Of a DNA stretch of 64,000 nt, positions 29,433-38,653 are shown in pieces. The stretch spans positions 806,001 through 870,000 of the forward strand of contig NZ_WFKL01000001.1 in the NCBI RefSeq assembly GCF_009208105.1, read 5' to 3'. The notes under the pieces are model-generated. The model saw only the letters and a program-made list of their open reading frames with translations. It did not search any database and was not told the origin of the DNA. The stretch comes from Rouxiella sp. S1S-2. Lineage in GTDB: Bacteria > Pseudomonadota > Gammaproteobacteria > Enterobacterales > Enterobacteriaceae. Both the position numbers and the translations under genes were made by a program. Within the stretch, counting starts at the first letter, position 1. Every line of letters begins with the position of its first letter.

Positions 29433-30324
29433 CTTCAGTGATAGTCATCCACTCGTCTCCGTATATATGCCCACTCATAATCGGGGAGTGCTGATTGCTC
29501 GCGCCATTGACTCTGTTCTTAACCAAACTTATAAAAATATTGAACTTATTATTTGTAGTGATGGCTCTACCGATGAAACTGTTGAGGTACTTCAGCAGTA
29601 CACAGAGAAAGACCCAAGAGTCAGCTATGTCGTAAATGAAACCTCTCGCGGGGCCTGTTTCGCAAGAAATAGATGCATCGAATTGGCTAAGGGTGATTTT
29701 ATCACTGGGCTCGACGACGATGACGAATTTACTGAAGATCGTATTAAAATTTTCGTGGATTTTCATTTTTCCAGTAAAAAAGATATTCTAACGGCTACTC
29801 GGTTTTATAAGAATGATGCCAAGATAAATGTAGGTGATATTTATCAAGGTGATATTACGAGTGAGATGCTGGGTAATGCCAACCTGATTGGCAATCAGGT
29901 GTTTACGAAAACTGCCTATCTCAGGGAGTTGGGTGGGTTTGACATTAATTTCCCCGCCTGGCAAGACTATGATATGTGGTATCGGCTAGTGTACAGATTT
30001 GGAAATTGTTTTAAGCTGAGCCAGCCAACTTACATTTTCTATGTCGATGAAAATAGACCTCGAATTACAACCGGCAGTCGAGCTTACGCAGGCTATCGTA
30101 TGTTTATAGAGAAACATGCGAACACCTTATCTAAAGAACAACATAAAAGCCTATTCTTTCAAGATCTAATGAATAGAGGCCAAGCAATAACGCTAATTAA
30201 CTTATTAAATAACTTTACGGTTACTAACGCTAAAGTTTATTTAAAAGAGAAATTAAAACACATAGCTTTAATTAAATTGATTTATTCTCTTATAAGTAAA
30301 AAAAGAACTTTTAGCAAAATATAA
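29419..30324 (+). CDS. Glycosyltransferase family 2, third of the series
   Basis: A 301-residue GT-A transferase with HPLVSVYMPTHNRGVLIARAIDSVLNQTYKNIE at the N-terminus. CSDGSTDETV and TGLDDDDEFTEDR (the DxD motif, near residue 95) follow, then FPAWQDYDMWYRLV with the catalytic Asp (near 176-189). It starts inside the last codons of the preceding gene with AGGT upstream of the ATG. The domain order is standard and the sugar specificity unknown. Confidence 0.88.
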   Translation: MEQANFSDSHPLVSVYMPTHNRGVLIARAIDSVLNQTYKNIELIICSDGSTDETVEVLQQYTEKDPRVSYVVNETSRGACFARNRCIELAKGDFITGLDDDDEFTEDRIKIFVDFHFSSKKDILTATRFYKNDAKINVGDIYQGDITSEMLGNANLIGNQVFTKTAYLRELGGFDINFPAWQDYDMWYRLVYRFGNCFKLSQPTYIFYVDENRPRITTGSRAYAGYRMFIEKHANTLSKEQHKSLFFQDLMNRGQAITLINLLNNFTVTNAKVYLKEKLKHIALIKLIYSLISKKRTFSKI

Positions 30325-30342
30325 AATTTAGGTAGGGAGTAA

Positions 30343-31233
30343 ATGAAAGATAACTTTAAGGTTTTTGCGCTTGTTGTTGTAAAAAATGAAGGTGACATAA
30401 TCTTCGATACTATTGAATCAGCCACCGTTTGGGCTGATAAAGTATTTATTATCGATAATATGAGCACTGATAGTACATGGGATAGGTTAAATGAACTTAA
30501 AGAGAAACATGATAATGTTGTTCTTTGGGGACAGTATGGCGGCAAGTTTAATGAAGGTTTACGTCAAATACTATACCGAGAGTATAGAAGTTTTTCGAGC
30601 ACCAATGATTGGTGGTGTCGTTTAGATGGTGATGAGTTCTACATTGATAATCCCAAAGAGTTTTTAGGTAAACTACCTTCTGACGTTGATCATGTTTACA
30701 ACGCTTCATTCCAGTATTACTTCACAGAGCACGACTACAAATTTCAGTTATCACTAGATAATAGTAATGATTTTACATATAAAAATTTAAAATGGTATAA
30801 ATGTAATCATTCTGAAATCCGATTTGTAAAAAATAAAAATAATCTATGTTGGACTCAAGAAGAAGGATGGCCGTGCAATCTGCTGAATGCTGCAACCTCG
30901 AGAATAAGGCTGAAACATTTTCAGTATAGAACGATTGAACAAATCAAAAATAGATTTTTAGTTCGCAGTAGAGAGTTATCCGGAGATACCTTCAAACATG
31001 AAATCGTATCTGAGGAGGTTTGGTATAAACGTCGTGGTTTCTCATTGCCCAAAGAAGATGAGCTAAGAAAACATCGTATTGTGAGCGTTAATGATTTATC
31101 AGATTCTGAACAATATGAATATATTGATAATGAACTGCCAAAAATAGTGCATGTAAGCCTAAAGAAACGGTTAAAATGTTTGGTGGTATCAATTTATATG
31201 AAATATTTTAATAACTTTTTATTTAAGCTTTAA
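30343..31233 (+). CDS. Glycosyltransferase family 2-like, fourth of the series (KNEGD-type)
   Basis: A 296-residue protein of the Glyco_tranf_2_4 kind: FALVVVKNEGDIIFDTIESATVWADKVFIIDNMSTDST at the N-terminus. WWCRLDGDEFYIDNP carries the DxD motif near residue 98. The C-terminal half has SRIRLKHFQYRTIEQIKNRFLVRSRE, typical of this group. GGGAG precedes the ATG. It lies 18 bases after the previous gene. Family members add sugars in lipopolysaccharide and capsule units; the exact linkage is unknown. Confidence 0.82.
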   Translation: MKDNFKVFALVVVKNEGDIIFDTIESATVWADKVFIIDNMSTDSTWDRLNELKEKHDNVVLWGQYGGKFNEGLRQILYREYRSFSSTNDWWCRLDGDEFYIDNPKEFLGKLPSDVDHVYNASFQYYFTEHDYKFQLSLDNSNDFTYKNLKWYKCNHSEIRFVKNKNNLCWTQEEGWPCNLLNAATSRIRLKHFQYRTIEQIKNRFLVRSRELSGDTFKHEIVSEEVWYKRRGFSLPKEDELRKHRIVSVNDLSDSEQYEYIDNELPKIVHVSLKKRLKCLVVSIYMKYFNNFLFKL

Positions 31234-31253
31234 GTGTATTCTAGGGGTAAGGT

Positions 31254-32534
31254 TTGAATAAGAAAGTACTATACAACTCGCTATGGATGATGCTTGAAAA
31301 AGTAATATCTATATTTGGTCTGATATTTGTCACATCATTTGTTGCAAAGTATGTTGGTCCTACAATATTTGGTGAGATAGCATACGCCACTTCGTTATTT
31401 CAGATAATACAAGTATTAGCCCAATTAGGTAGTGACGTTTTAATTTTTAAAAGAGTATCTCGTAATGAACGCTCTGGGATAAAGTTGATAAACGCTACCG
31501 TAATGTTACGCGGGCTTGTATATATTATTGCTTCTATACCTGTACTGTGGTATTTTTACGAAAAATATGATTTAACCAGTTTTGCGTATGTTTTTTCTGT
31601 CTTTTTATCATGTTTGTTCTTTTCTTTAGATGTTTTTGCTATTTATAACGACGCGAAATTAGAGTCTAAGAAAAATACAATGGTAAATATGTCAGGGTTA
31701 ACTATCAGTCTGATAATTCGCTGGTTCATTCCTTTCTTAAAACTTAATCCATTATTCCTGTGTATACCTATTGTATTAACAAGCTTAATACCTTTTTGTG
31801 TTAGATTGATTGCTTATAGAAAGAATTTTGCCATCAAACCAAAATTTCAGCGGCATAGAAGAAAGTATGTAAATTACGTTCTTGTATGTGGCGCAAGTCT
31901 GGTAATTTCGACTTTATCTGTAGCAATCTATCCTCGACTCGGGATGTTGATACTTGGCAGCATGGAAAGTTCTAAAGCAGTTGGAATATTTTCTGTTGCT
32001 GCTACCCTTGCAGGGTCTTGGGCATTTGTTTGTAATTCACTGATTACTTCATCTCTACCGAGCATATTCAGAGAGAAAGAGGAAACAGACACGATATTCA
32101 AAACAGCAGGTTTAAATCTCGTTATTATATTTGTCTCACTACTTGTTATTCTGGGTTTTTACCTTCTAGGACAAATGATTCTAAAATTGTTGTACGGAGA
32201 TCAATTCTCATTATCTTACATACCTCTTCTAATACTCTGTTTTTCAACTTTTATCAGTTTATTAGGAACCATATCTGCCAGGATAATTGTTAAATACTCT
32301 GGTTATACATTTTTATCGAAGAAAATGATATGCGTGACGATTCTAAGTGTAGCGCTGAATTTCATATTTATAAATATGTATGGAATAGTAGGGGCAGCTA
32401 TTGCTACTCTTCTTACAGAAGTTGTATCACTTACCGTACTTAACTATTTCTTTAAAAGAGGGATAATATTTAGGCTTCATCTTGCTACGCTATCATTTTG
32501 GCCCATTTTTAAGAAACTAAGATCTAAAGCATAG
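31254..32534 (+). CDS. wzx: O-unit/capsule flippase Wzx
   Basis: Moves the undecaprenyl-linked repeat unit across the inner membrane. The 426-residue protein has about twelve hydrophobic segments of the MOP superfamily. It opens LYNSLWMMLEKVISIFGLIFVTSFVAKYVGPTIFGEIAYA, typical of Wzx, with a long last segment pair before a basic tail. The start is a TTG (31254): AGGGG lies 6 bases before it and no ATG with a ribosome site is near. It lies next to the wzy gene, as usual. Confidence 0.9.
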   Translation: MNKKVLYNSLWMMLEKVISIFGLIFVTSFVAKYVGPTIFGEIAYATSLFQIIQVLAQLGSDVLIFKRVSRNERSGIKLINATVMLRGLVYIIASIPVLWYFYEKYDLTSFAYVFSVFLSCLFFSLDVFAIYNDAKLESKKNTMVNMSGLTISLIIRWFIPFLKLNPLFLCIPIVLTSLIPFCVRLIAYRKNFAIKPKFQRHRRKYVNYVLVCGASLVISTLSVAIYPRLGMLILGSMESSKAVGIFSVAATLAGSWAFVCNSLITSSLPSIFREKEETDTIFKTAGLNLVIIFVSLLVILGFYLLGQMILKLLYGDQFSLSYIPLLILCFSTFISLLGTISARIIVKYSGYTFLSKKMICVTILSVALNFIFINMYGIVGAAIATLLTEVVSLTVLNYFFKRGIIFRLHLATLSFWPIFKKLRSKA

Positions 32535-32570
32535 TGATGAACTAAATGTTGATTTATGGGTAATAAATAA

Positions 32571-33806
32571 ATGAAAATTAGTAAATATCTACCTTTAAGT
32601 ATAGTCGCGACATTCTTTTTACCAATTGCAGGCTTTGTATTTTCAATCGCCGCGATCGGCAAAAAGGGTATGAATAGAATGCCTTTTATACTTATATCTT
32701 TTTTTTATTTTTGTTTCTTAATTAAAATTCCTCCTTATGGAGATTCGTATCGCCGATTTCTTGACTTCGAGAGCTTTACAACAGCAACCAGCGCTCTTTC
32801 ATTTTTAAGCGGTCATCCAGATGTATTCTTTTATCTGACGATTGTTATTTTCAAAAGTTTGAGTTTACCTTATTTCATATTGCCTGCAACTTATGGCGCA
32901 ATGATGATCTACTTTGTCCTTTGTTCATTAAGAAATGGCACAAAAATTGTAGATATAGAGATGAGCGGTAAAAAGAAATTTATTTCTTTTTTAGTTATAC
33001 TTTCTGCCTTCGATATTATAAATTTTGCCTTGGGTCTACGTTTTGGCCTTTCAATCGCCATTTCCGTTTATGGCGTAACAACATATTTTTCAGGTTCTAA
33101 GAAAAAAGGGTTATTAGCCATGATAGTGGCAATAACGGTGCATTTTTCTATGGCACTTGTTCTAATGTGTTTTATAGCGAGTAAATTCATTACACTGAGT
33201 AAGAAAAGCGTTATACCGCTTTCAATTATGGCGTTTCTAATAAGTGCAACCGCATTGCCATTTATATTGAATCAGTTCAGCTTCTTGAGTGTTGCTCAAT
33301 ATGCATTGAGTGGTTATGTCGAAAGTGGTTGGGCAGATGCATCAACTAATCTAAATACATTGGGTGTGTTTTTAGTTCGAAACTTACTTCAGTTTGGTGT
33401 ACTGGTTCTTTTCTTGCTGGATAAAAACAAATATCCTAAAATTGATAATTTCTTGTGTTTACTTATCCCTGTCACCTTTTTGATGTCATTGTCATTTTCG
33501 GCAGTTCAACGATACTTGGTTGTTTGTAACCTCATTTTATTATCAAGGGTTTTACCTTCTTACTACGACGTTATGTTTAAAAAGAAAATGATACTTATAT
33601 TCTTTACTGGATATATTGTTCTATCAGGTCTCCTTTTAGATATTTATGTACAAAGGATCGCGATTATTTGGGGGCAGCTGTGGAAAAGTTACTATACTTC
33701 TCCTATTACGTTGCTTTATTATTCAGATCAAGACTTTAAAAACTATCTGAAAGAAGTTGGTGCGGATGGAAACTGGGTTAAAAATAAACAAGGTGTCGGA
33801 GGCTAA
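32571..33806 (+). CDS. wzy: Polysaccharide polymerase Wzy (EpsG-like)
   Basis: Joins repeat units on the periplasmic face. The 411 residues form about ten to eleven membrane segments. It shows an EpsG-like pattern: PPYGDSYRRFLDFESF in an early periplasmic loop, LRFGLSIAISVYGV and AITVHFSMALVLM in the middle, and a short hydrophilic tail. Wzy proteins are poorly conserved, so the call rests on topology, these motifs and position directly after wzx. Confidence 0.82.
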   Translation: MKISKYLPLSIVATFFLPIAGFVFSIAAIGKKGMNRMPFILISFFYFCFLIKIPPYGDSYRRFLDFESFTTATSALSFLSGHPDVFFYLTIVIFKSLSLPYFILPATYGAMMIYFVLCSLRNGTKIVDIEMSGKKKFISFLVILSAFDIINFALGLRFGLSIAISVYGVTTYFSGSKKKGLLAMIVAITVHFSMALVLMCFIASKFITLSKKSVIPLSIMAFLISATALPFILNQFSFLSVAQYALSGYVESGWADASTNLNTLGVFLVRNLLQFGVLVLFLLDKNKYPKIDNFLCLLIPVTFLMSLSFSAVQRYLVVCNLILLSRVLPSYYDVMFKKKMILIFFTGYIVLSGLLLDIYVQRIAIIWGQLWKSYYTSPITLLYYSDQDFKNYLKEVGADGNWVKNKQGVGG

Positions 33807-33831
33807 ATTATTAGCCCCCTTGAACACATAA

Positions 33832-34893
33832 TTAGTTTGTTACTGTAGGGCGGCCATTGATTATGTCTACAGGTAGCCAGACGTAGGTACTTTTCCAAAG
33901 GTTAGAGAAACCACCGTTACTTATATCCCATTGGTCCATTAATAAAATATTTCGTTGGCTTTTGGGATCAAAGAACAGGTAGCTTGGCTGAGCATTAAAT
34001 AAGGTTCCAGCTGACACCTTTCCTTCAGACACAACAGGGCTGCCTAACTCAGTCCATGGGCCCAAGATGGAGTCTGCCTCTGCCACTCTTGGTGGATTAG
34101 GTTTATACCCTGTTAATCCAGAAGTGATAAGGAAATATTTACCATTGGCTTTAGTAATGGTTGGCGCTTCATTTTGCTTGCCTACCAATATGCGTGAGTA
34201 TTTTGGCGAGAAAGATTTATAATCATCAGATAATTGAACTACTTGTAATGAATAGTCATCTTCACTTTCATATATCAAATAAGCTTTTTTATCGTCATCA
34301 ACAAAAGCTGTTAAATCTCTCACCTGCTGGCCGTTGGGTAAATAATTGTTAAATTTTTCGTTGGCTTTTTTTACAAACCAGTTGTTGTTGTCTTGTTTGA
34401 AATTCTGAATAGGTTGAACGTCTTTATTAGGCCTAGATGCACCAATGAAATTATAAGGTCCTGTTATTGATTTTGATGAAGCGACACCCGCAAAGCCTTC
34501 AGTGAATTTTCTATTGGGCTCCATGTGGAACCACATAATGTACTCTTTATTCTTCTCATTATAAATTATTTTGGGGCGTTCAAGATCCCAGTTCTGTGGG
34601 TCATTTGAAACATCTAGTATGACTCCGTCATACTTCCAATTTTGCATGTCTTTCGATTCATACATTGTAACTTTCTGATTGCTATCCCAATGTGCATTAT
34701 TTTTAGGTTTCGGGCTTCTATATTCTCCGTACCAATAATAAGTGCCATTTTTATAAATTACTCCACCAGAGTGGGCATTTATTAAATTACCATTAACATC
34801 ATTATTGGTACTTAATAGATTCTCTGCTGCTGATGCGGGATTAGTAATCGCAAGAGTAGATGTTATTAATGCGATTAATCTTAAATTTTTCAT
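33832..34893 (-). CDS. Secreted GH43-type glycoside hydrolase, inverted within the polysaccharide locus
   Basis: A 353-residue secreted protein. The signal peptide runs to ASA (residue 22). The fold is five-bladed beta-propeller type: NAHSGGVIYKNGTYYWYGEY opens the first blade. WDLERPKIIYN puts Glu105, NEAPTITK Glu242, and FNAQPSYLF Gln302 at positions that, as I recall them, correspond to the modulator, acid and Gln base of GH43 subfamily 24 exo-beta-1,3-galactanases. It lies opposite to all neighbours, between wzy and a GT14 gene, with its own start region of 54 bases. A role in trimming or degrading the encoded polymer is inferred, not shown. It could instead be a non-catalytic relative. 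Confidence 0.8.
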   Translation of the reverse strand: MKNLRLIALITSTLAITNPASAAENLLSTNNDVNGNLINAHSGGVIYKNGTYYWYGEYRSPKPKNNAHWDSNQKVTMYESKDMQNWKYDGVILDVSNDPQNWDLERPKIIYNEKNKEYIMWFHMEPNRKFTEGFAGVASSKSITGPYNFIGASRPNKDVQPIQNFKQDNNNWFVKKANEKFNNYLPNGQQVRDLTAFVDDDKKAYLIYESEDDYSLQVVQLSDDYKSFSPKYSRILVGKQNEAPTITKANGKYFLITSGLTGYKPNPPRVAEADSILGPWTELGSPVVSEGKVSAGTLFNAQPSYLFFDPKSQRNILLMDQWDISNGGFSNLWKSTYVWLPVDIINGRPTVTN

Positions 34894-34947
34894 TTTTTAC
34901 CTCTTGAGTGAGTTAATGCAAGTATCTCTCTGAGAGACAAGGTGTTT

Positions 34948-35829
34948 ATGAATAAGATCATAGCTATAGTTTGCCATAAAGTCACGGCTCCACTCGTTCA
35001 TACTGTTAAGTATCTTTCATCATATAATGATAATACAGTGATATTACATGTTGATGCTAAATCAAACGTAAATGACTTCGTTTTTCTGTCTAAAACAAAC
35101 GTCATTATTTTAGAAGATAGAGTTGATATACAGTGGGGACGATTCTCTCAGATTGCGGCTACGCTAAAGTTGATGGAATTTTCATTGAAATTCAACTACT
35201 CATATTTTTTCCTGATATCTGGTGATGATATCCCGGTTATGAGTAATGACACTATCGATGCCTTCTTGAATGACCATATGGGTAAAGAATTCATTCATTA
35301 CCAGGACTCAAGAAACTCCTATGTTGATCCTGAAGAGCGGGTTAAGTATCTCTATCCCGAGGCTTTTTATAATAGGAAGTCCGGCATTACGGTTTCCGTA
35401 ACGAGAAAGTTTCATAAAATATTTAAGAATATTCTTTTTATCAATAAAAATTTTACCAGTAATCAGCATCTTTTCCCTAAGCTTTTTAAAGGCACAAATT
35501 GGTTCACTCTAACCAAAGATGCTGTGCAATTTATCGTGGAATATACAGAGAATAATAAGACTTTTGTTAGTGTTTTCCAGCATTCTCTGTGTGCCGATGA
35601 AGTGTTCTTCCACAGCATACTGAAAACCAAACCCAATATTAATATTTACCATGATGATTCCGCCATCAACGACGCATTACGCTACATAGATTGGGTTTCA
35701 GGCCCCGAATACCCAAGAGTACTCAATGTAGTCGATCTAGACAAAATCAAAGATAGCCGTGCTCTTTTCGCGCGAAAAATAAGCCCAACCGCTGACCAAG
35801 AATTCATGAATTCTTTCATAAGAAGCTGA
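34948..35829 (+). CDS. GT14-type beta-1,6-N-acetylglucosaminyltransferase-like (core-2/I-branching)
   Basis: A 293-residue protein of the core-2/I-branching family. It has IAIVCHKVTAPLVHTVKYLS at the N-terminus, then VILHVDAKSN and VDIQWGRFSQIAATLKLM. YFFLISGDDIPV holds the central acidic motif near residue 93, and CADEVFFHSILK (about 216-227) is the catalytic Glu region. Bacterial relatives decorate capsules with branching sugars. The ATG at 34948 is preferred to a GTG two codons upstream because AAGG then lies 5 bases before it. It starts 54 bases from the divergent GH43 gene, so it needs its own promoter or read-through from wzy. Confidence 0.85.
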   Translation: MNKIIAIVCHKVTAPLVHTVKYLSSYNDNTVILHVDAKSNVNDFVFLSKTNVIILEDRVDIQWGRFSQIAATLKLMEFSLKFNYSYFFLISGDDIPVMSNDTIDAFLNDHMGKEFIHYQDSRNSYVDPEERVKYLYPEAFYNRKSGITVSVTRKFHKIFKNILFINKNFTSNQHLFPKLFKGTNWFTLTKDAVQFIVEYTENNKTFVSVFQHSLCADEVFFHSILKTKPNINIYHDDSAINDALRYIDWVSGPEYPRVLNVVDLDKIKDSRALFARKISPTADQEFMNSFIRS

Positions 35830-35870
35830 ATTTCGGTCATTCATTGATTTTCTATCAATGTTTTGTGGCT

Positions 35871-35876
35871 TATAAT
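35871..35876 (+). promoter_or_regulatory. Candidate -10 element of ugd
   Basis: A perfect TATAAT lies 35 bases before the ugd start, in the 80-base gap behind the GT14 gene. No -35 at ideal spacing is obvious (TTGATT is 21 bases upstream). A separate ugd promoter would suit its use in other pathways. Confidence 0.4.
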
Positions 35877-35910
35877 TTTAGGATTATTTTAACTTTATTG
35901 TAGGTTGCTA

Positions 35911-37077
35911 ATGAAAATTACTATCGCCGGTACAGGCTATGTCGGTCTCTCAAACGGCATACTGCTTGCGCAGAACCATGAAGTTGTGGCCCTTGACATC
36001 GATCAGGCCAAAGTTGATAAGTTGAATAACAGGGTTTCACCAATCGTCGATAAAGAAACCGAAGAGTATCTTGCGACTAAAGAGCTTAATTTTACTGCAA
36101 CTACTGATAAACAGAAGGCCTACCAGGGTGCTGATTTTGTCATTATCGCTACGCCAACGGATTATGACCCCGTGTCTAACTACTTCAATACCAAAAGTGT
36201 TGAAGCCGTAGTTAATGATGTGCTTGCCATTAATCCACAAGCCACCATCGTTATCAAATCCACCATTCCGGTTGGATTCACTCGCAGCCTCAAAGAAAAG
36301 CTCGGCGTTGATAACATTATCTTCTCGCCTGAGTTTCTGCGTGAAGGCCGTGCGCTTTACGACAATCTCCATCCGTCGCGTATTGTTGTTGGTAGCAAGA
36401 GCGATAAGGCCAAGACGTTTGCTGATCTGCTGGTTGAAGGCGCGATAAAAAAAGATATCGACGTGCTGTTTACTGACGATACTGAAGCCGAGGCGATCAA
36501 ACTCTTTGCCAACACCTACCTGGCACTGCGTATTGCTTACTTCAATGAATTAGACAGCTATGCTGAACATCATGGCCTTAACAGCCGTGAGATTATCGTC
36601 GGCATCGGCCTTGATCCTCGTATTGGTTCGCACTACAACAATCCTTCATTTGGCTATGGTGGTTACTGCCTGCCGAAAGATACCAAACAGCTTCGTGCCA
36701 ACTACGAAAACGTGCCTAATAACATCATCAACGCGATTGTTGATGCTAACCGCACCCGTAAAGACTTTATTGCCGACAGCATTGTTCAGCGTAAACCTAA
36801 GCGCGTAGGCATTTACCGTTTGGTGATGAAAGCAGGCTCTGACAATTTCCGTGCTTCTGCGATTCAGGGCATCATGAAGCGTATCAAGGCTAAAGGCATT
36901 GAGGTAATGGTTTACGAACCGGTGCTGGAAGAGAGTCAGTTCTTCAATTCACCTGTGACTCACGACCTGGCCGAGTTAAAACGGGAATGTGACGTCATTA
37001 TCGCCAACCGCTTGGTTGATGAGTTGAAAGATGTCGCGGACAAAGTGTATACCCGTGATTTGTTCGGCAGTGACTAA
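35911..37077 (+). CDS. ugd: UDP-glucose 6-dehydrogenase Ugd
   Basis: Oxidises UDP-glucose to UDP-glucuronate, the donor for acidic sugars in the capsule. The 388 residues equal the E. coli length. The N-terminal Rossmann fold is [20 protein letters not shown]. The hinge and active site follow with [24 protein letters not shown] (Glu) and [15 protein letters not shown], whose Cys near residue 253 is the nucleophile. The C-terminal UDP-binding half is complete. The ATG at 35911 is preferred to a TTG two codons upstream because it reproduces the family start. Its GC content returns towards the genome average, unlike the glycosyltransferases before it. Confidence 0.96.
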   Translation: MKITIAGTGYVGLSNGILLAQNHEVVALDIDQAKVDKLNNRVSPIVDKETEEYLATKELNFTATTDKQKAYQGADFVIIATPTDYDPVSNYFNTKSVEAVVNDVLAINPQATIVIKSTIPVGFTRSLKEKLGVDNIIFSPEFLREGRALYDNLHPSRIVVGSKSDKAKTFADLLVEGAIKKDIDVLFTDDTEAEAIKLFANTYLALRIAYFNELDSYAEHHGLNSREIIVGIGLDPRIGSHYNNPSFGYGGYCLPKDTKQLRANYENVPNNIINAIVDANRTRKDFIADSIVQRKPKRVGIYRLVMKAGSDNFRASAIQGIMKRIKAKGIEVMVYEPVLEESQFFNSPVTHDLAELKRECDVIIANRLVDELKDVADKVYTRDLFGSD

Positions 37078-37093
37078 TTCATTCACAATAGAT

Positions 37094-37116
37094 AAGCCCG
37101 CTAGCCGGGCTTTTTT
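37094..37116 (+). terminator. Intrinsic terminator behind ugd
   Basis: AAGCCCG (37094-37100) pairs with CGGGCTT (37106-37112) around a 5-base loop, followed by a run of six Ts. It lies 17 bases after the ugd stop and closes the main polysaccharide operon. Confidence 0.88.
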
Positions 37117-37480
37117 GATAGCTATTATACAAACACTTTTCCTCATTTATTCCCTCCTATTTATTCCATCCTCTATCCTCAATGCTACTACACAAAAATT
37201 TTCATATTTACTAACTCTTAAAACATCCACTTTTATATTTGCGTGTGGGGCTATTTGTGATTGATGAAATAGATAGTGATTTTTTAAGTATTGAAGTTTG
37301 AATGGTTAATGTTAGAAGTTCTGAAATAAATAATTGTATGAAAATTAACCAATCGAGCCGTTGAGACCCGCATTGTCGTATAAAAATGCTTTTAAGCGCT
37401 CGCTTTATCTAATACCATTGCTAAGACATATGGAGTTTTATCCTCAAAGTAAAAAAATATTTTAATGGAAAGTAAGTTTA
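37117..37480. other. AT-rich intergenic region between ugd and the acyltransferase
   Basis: About 360 bases without a supported gene. Short frames lack ribosome sites. The acyltransferase gene therefore has its own promoter somewhere here; I cannot point to a single convincing one. Confidence 0.4.
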
Positions 37481-38608
37481 ATGGAAAAGCAAGAGTTTTT
37501 ACCAGAGCGTTCTATAGGTCTTGATTTGTTCAGAGCCTTATTGATTCTTATCGGAGTTTTTGGTCACTCATCCCAGCTAATATATAATGGAACGTGGTGG
37601 TATTATTCATCTGATAAAGAATATCCACTTCTTACCAAATCAATTTTTGAAGTAATCCATACTTTTAGGATGGAGGTGTTTTTCGTATTGTCAGGGATTT
37701 TTGCTGCTATGGTGATAGCAAGAAAAGGAATTAATTGGTTCTATCTCAACAGGATAACTAGGGTTTGTGTTCCTTTCTTATGCTCATTCATTATAGTTAG
37801 CCCACTTATATCGATAGTAACAGCATTTGTTAATGATGCGCCTATTGATAGAGAGCTAATTATTAACTCATACTTTAATTTGAATCATTTGTGGTTTCTT
37901 TTATCTTTGACGTTAATATCTTTCTTGACTCCGTTTAAATGGCTTGAGGGCATTTCTAAGAAAATTACAAAGGAAAATGCGGCCTATATATTGATTCTTT
38001 GTTATTTGCTTTCTTCTGCTTTGTTTTTCGTAAAATATTTGGTTCGAGAAATGGGGGTTGAATCTGAGATAATCCCTGTAACGCTCAGATTCTGTGTGTT
38101 CTTTTATCTGGGATGTTTTATTTATAGTCGGCACGAGTGTTTTGAACACCTTTCAAAAGGCTGGCTTCTTTCGTGGAAATCATTGGCAATTATGACGTTG
38201 ATAATGGTCTTGATTTTCTACGTAGTCAGAGTTGATGAGGTTTCAGGACCCGCACGTTATCTAGGTACATTACTTGGCGGAGCCTATTCAATTGCACTAT
38301 CGTTAAAGTCAATATTTTTCTTTAGAACCCTTAAAATCAGAAATTCTACGTTTATTTCATCAACGATAAACTCGGCTCTAATTATATATATCTTTCACTT
38401 CCCACTAACTTTCTATTTTGGCTGGTTGCTTAATTCCATTATTCCGAATAGCTCGCCCACTATTTACATAGCCTTGGTTGGAACTATCAGTATTGTATTT
38501 TGCTACCTGCTATATACATTGTTGAAACGTAGTAGCGTGGGGGCATTTATCTTCGGGCTTAAGTTTAAAAAGAATACAGTAGCAAAATTAGCGACTCCAC
38601 AAACTTGA
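37481..38608 (+). CDS. Membrane acyltransferase, family 3 (OafA/OpgC-like)
   Basis: An integral-membrane O-acyltransferase of 375 residues with about ten membrane segments. It has RSIGLDLFRALLILIGVFGHSSQ at the N-terminus: the conserved Arg-to-His pair of the family, with His replacing part of the usual motif. HTFRMEVFFVLSGIFAAMV and YLNRITRVCVPFL are the other family marks. It most resembles OpgC/MdoC-type acyltransferases. It probably adds acetyl or succinyl groups to the polysaccharide, but it stands behind the ugd terminator as a separate unit, so the target is inferred from position. It is AT-rich, like the glycosyltransferases. Confidence 0.85.
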   Translation: MEKQEFLPERSIGLDLFRALLILIGVFGHSSQLIYNGTWWYYSSDKEYPLLTKSIFEVIHTFRMEVFFVLSGIFAAMVIARKGINWFYLNRITRVCVPFLCSFIIVSPLISIVTAFVNDAPIDRELIINSYFNLNHLWFLLSLTLISFLTPFKWLEGISKKITKENAAYILILCYLLSSALFFVKYLVREMGVESEIIPVTLRFCVFFYLGCFIYSRHECFEHLSKGWLLSWKSLAIMTLIMVLIFYVVRVDEVSGPARYLGTLLGGAYSIALSLKSIFFFRTLKIRNSTFISSTINSALIIYIFHFPLTFYFGWLLNSIIPNSSPTIYIALVGTISIVFCYLLYTLLKRSSVGAFIFGLKFKKNTVAKLATPQT

Positions 38609-38611
38609 TTC

Positions 38612-38653
38612 GAGATGAAAAAAAGCCACCAACAGGTGGCTTTTTTTCATCTC
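38612..38653. terminator. Bidirectional intrinsic terminator, perfect 19-bp stem
   Basis: GAGATGAAAAAAAGCCACC (38612-38630) and its exact reverse complement (38635-38653) enclose a 4-base loop AACA. A7 on one side and T7 on the other make it a terminator for both the acyltransferase and the convergent yecA gene. Its right arm touches the yecA stop codon. Confidence 0.92.

Noticed and set aside
34925..34937. TCTCTCTGAGAGA near-palindrome between the GH43 and GT14 genes
   Set aside because: Short and simple in sequence; close to the GT14 ribosome site, but not strong enough to call an operator.
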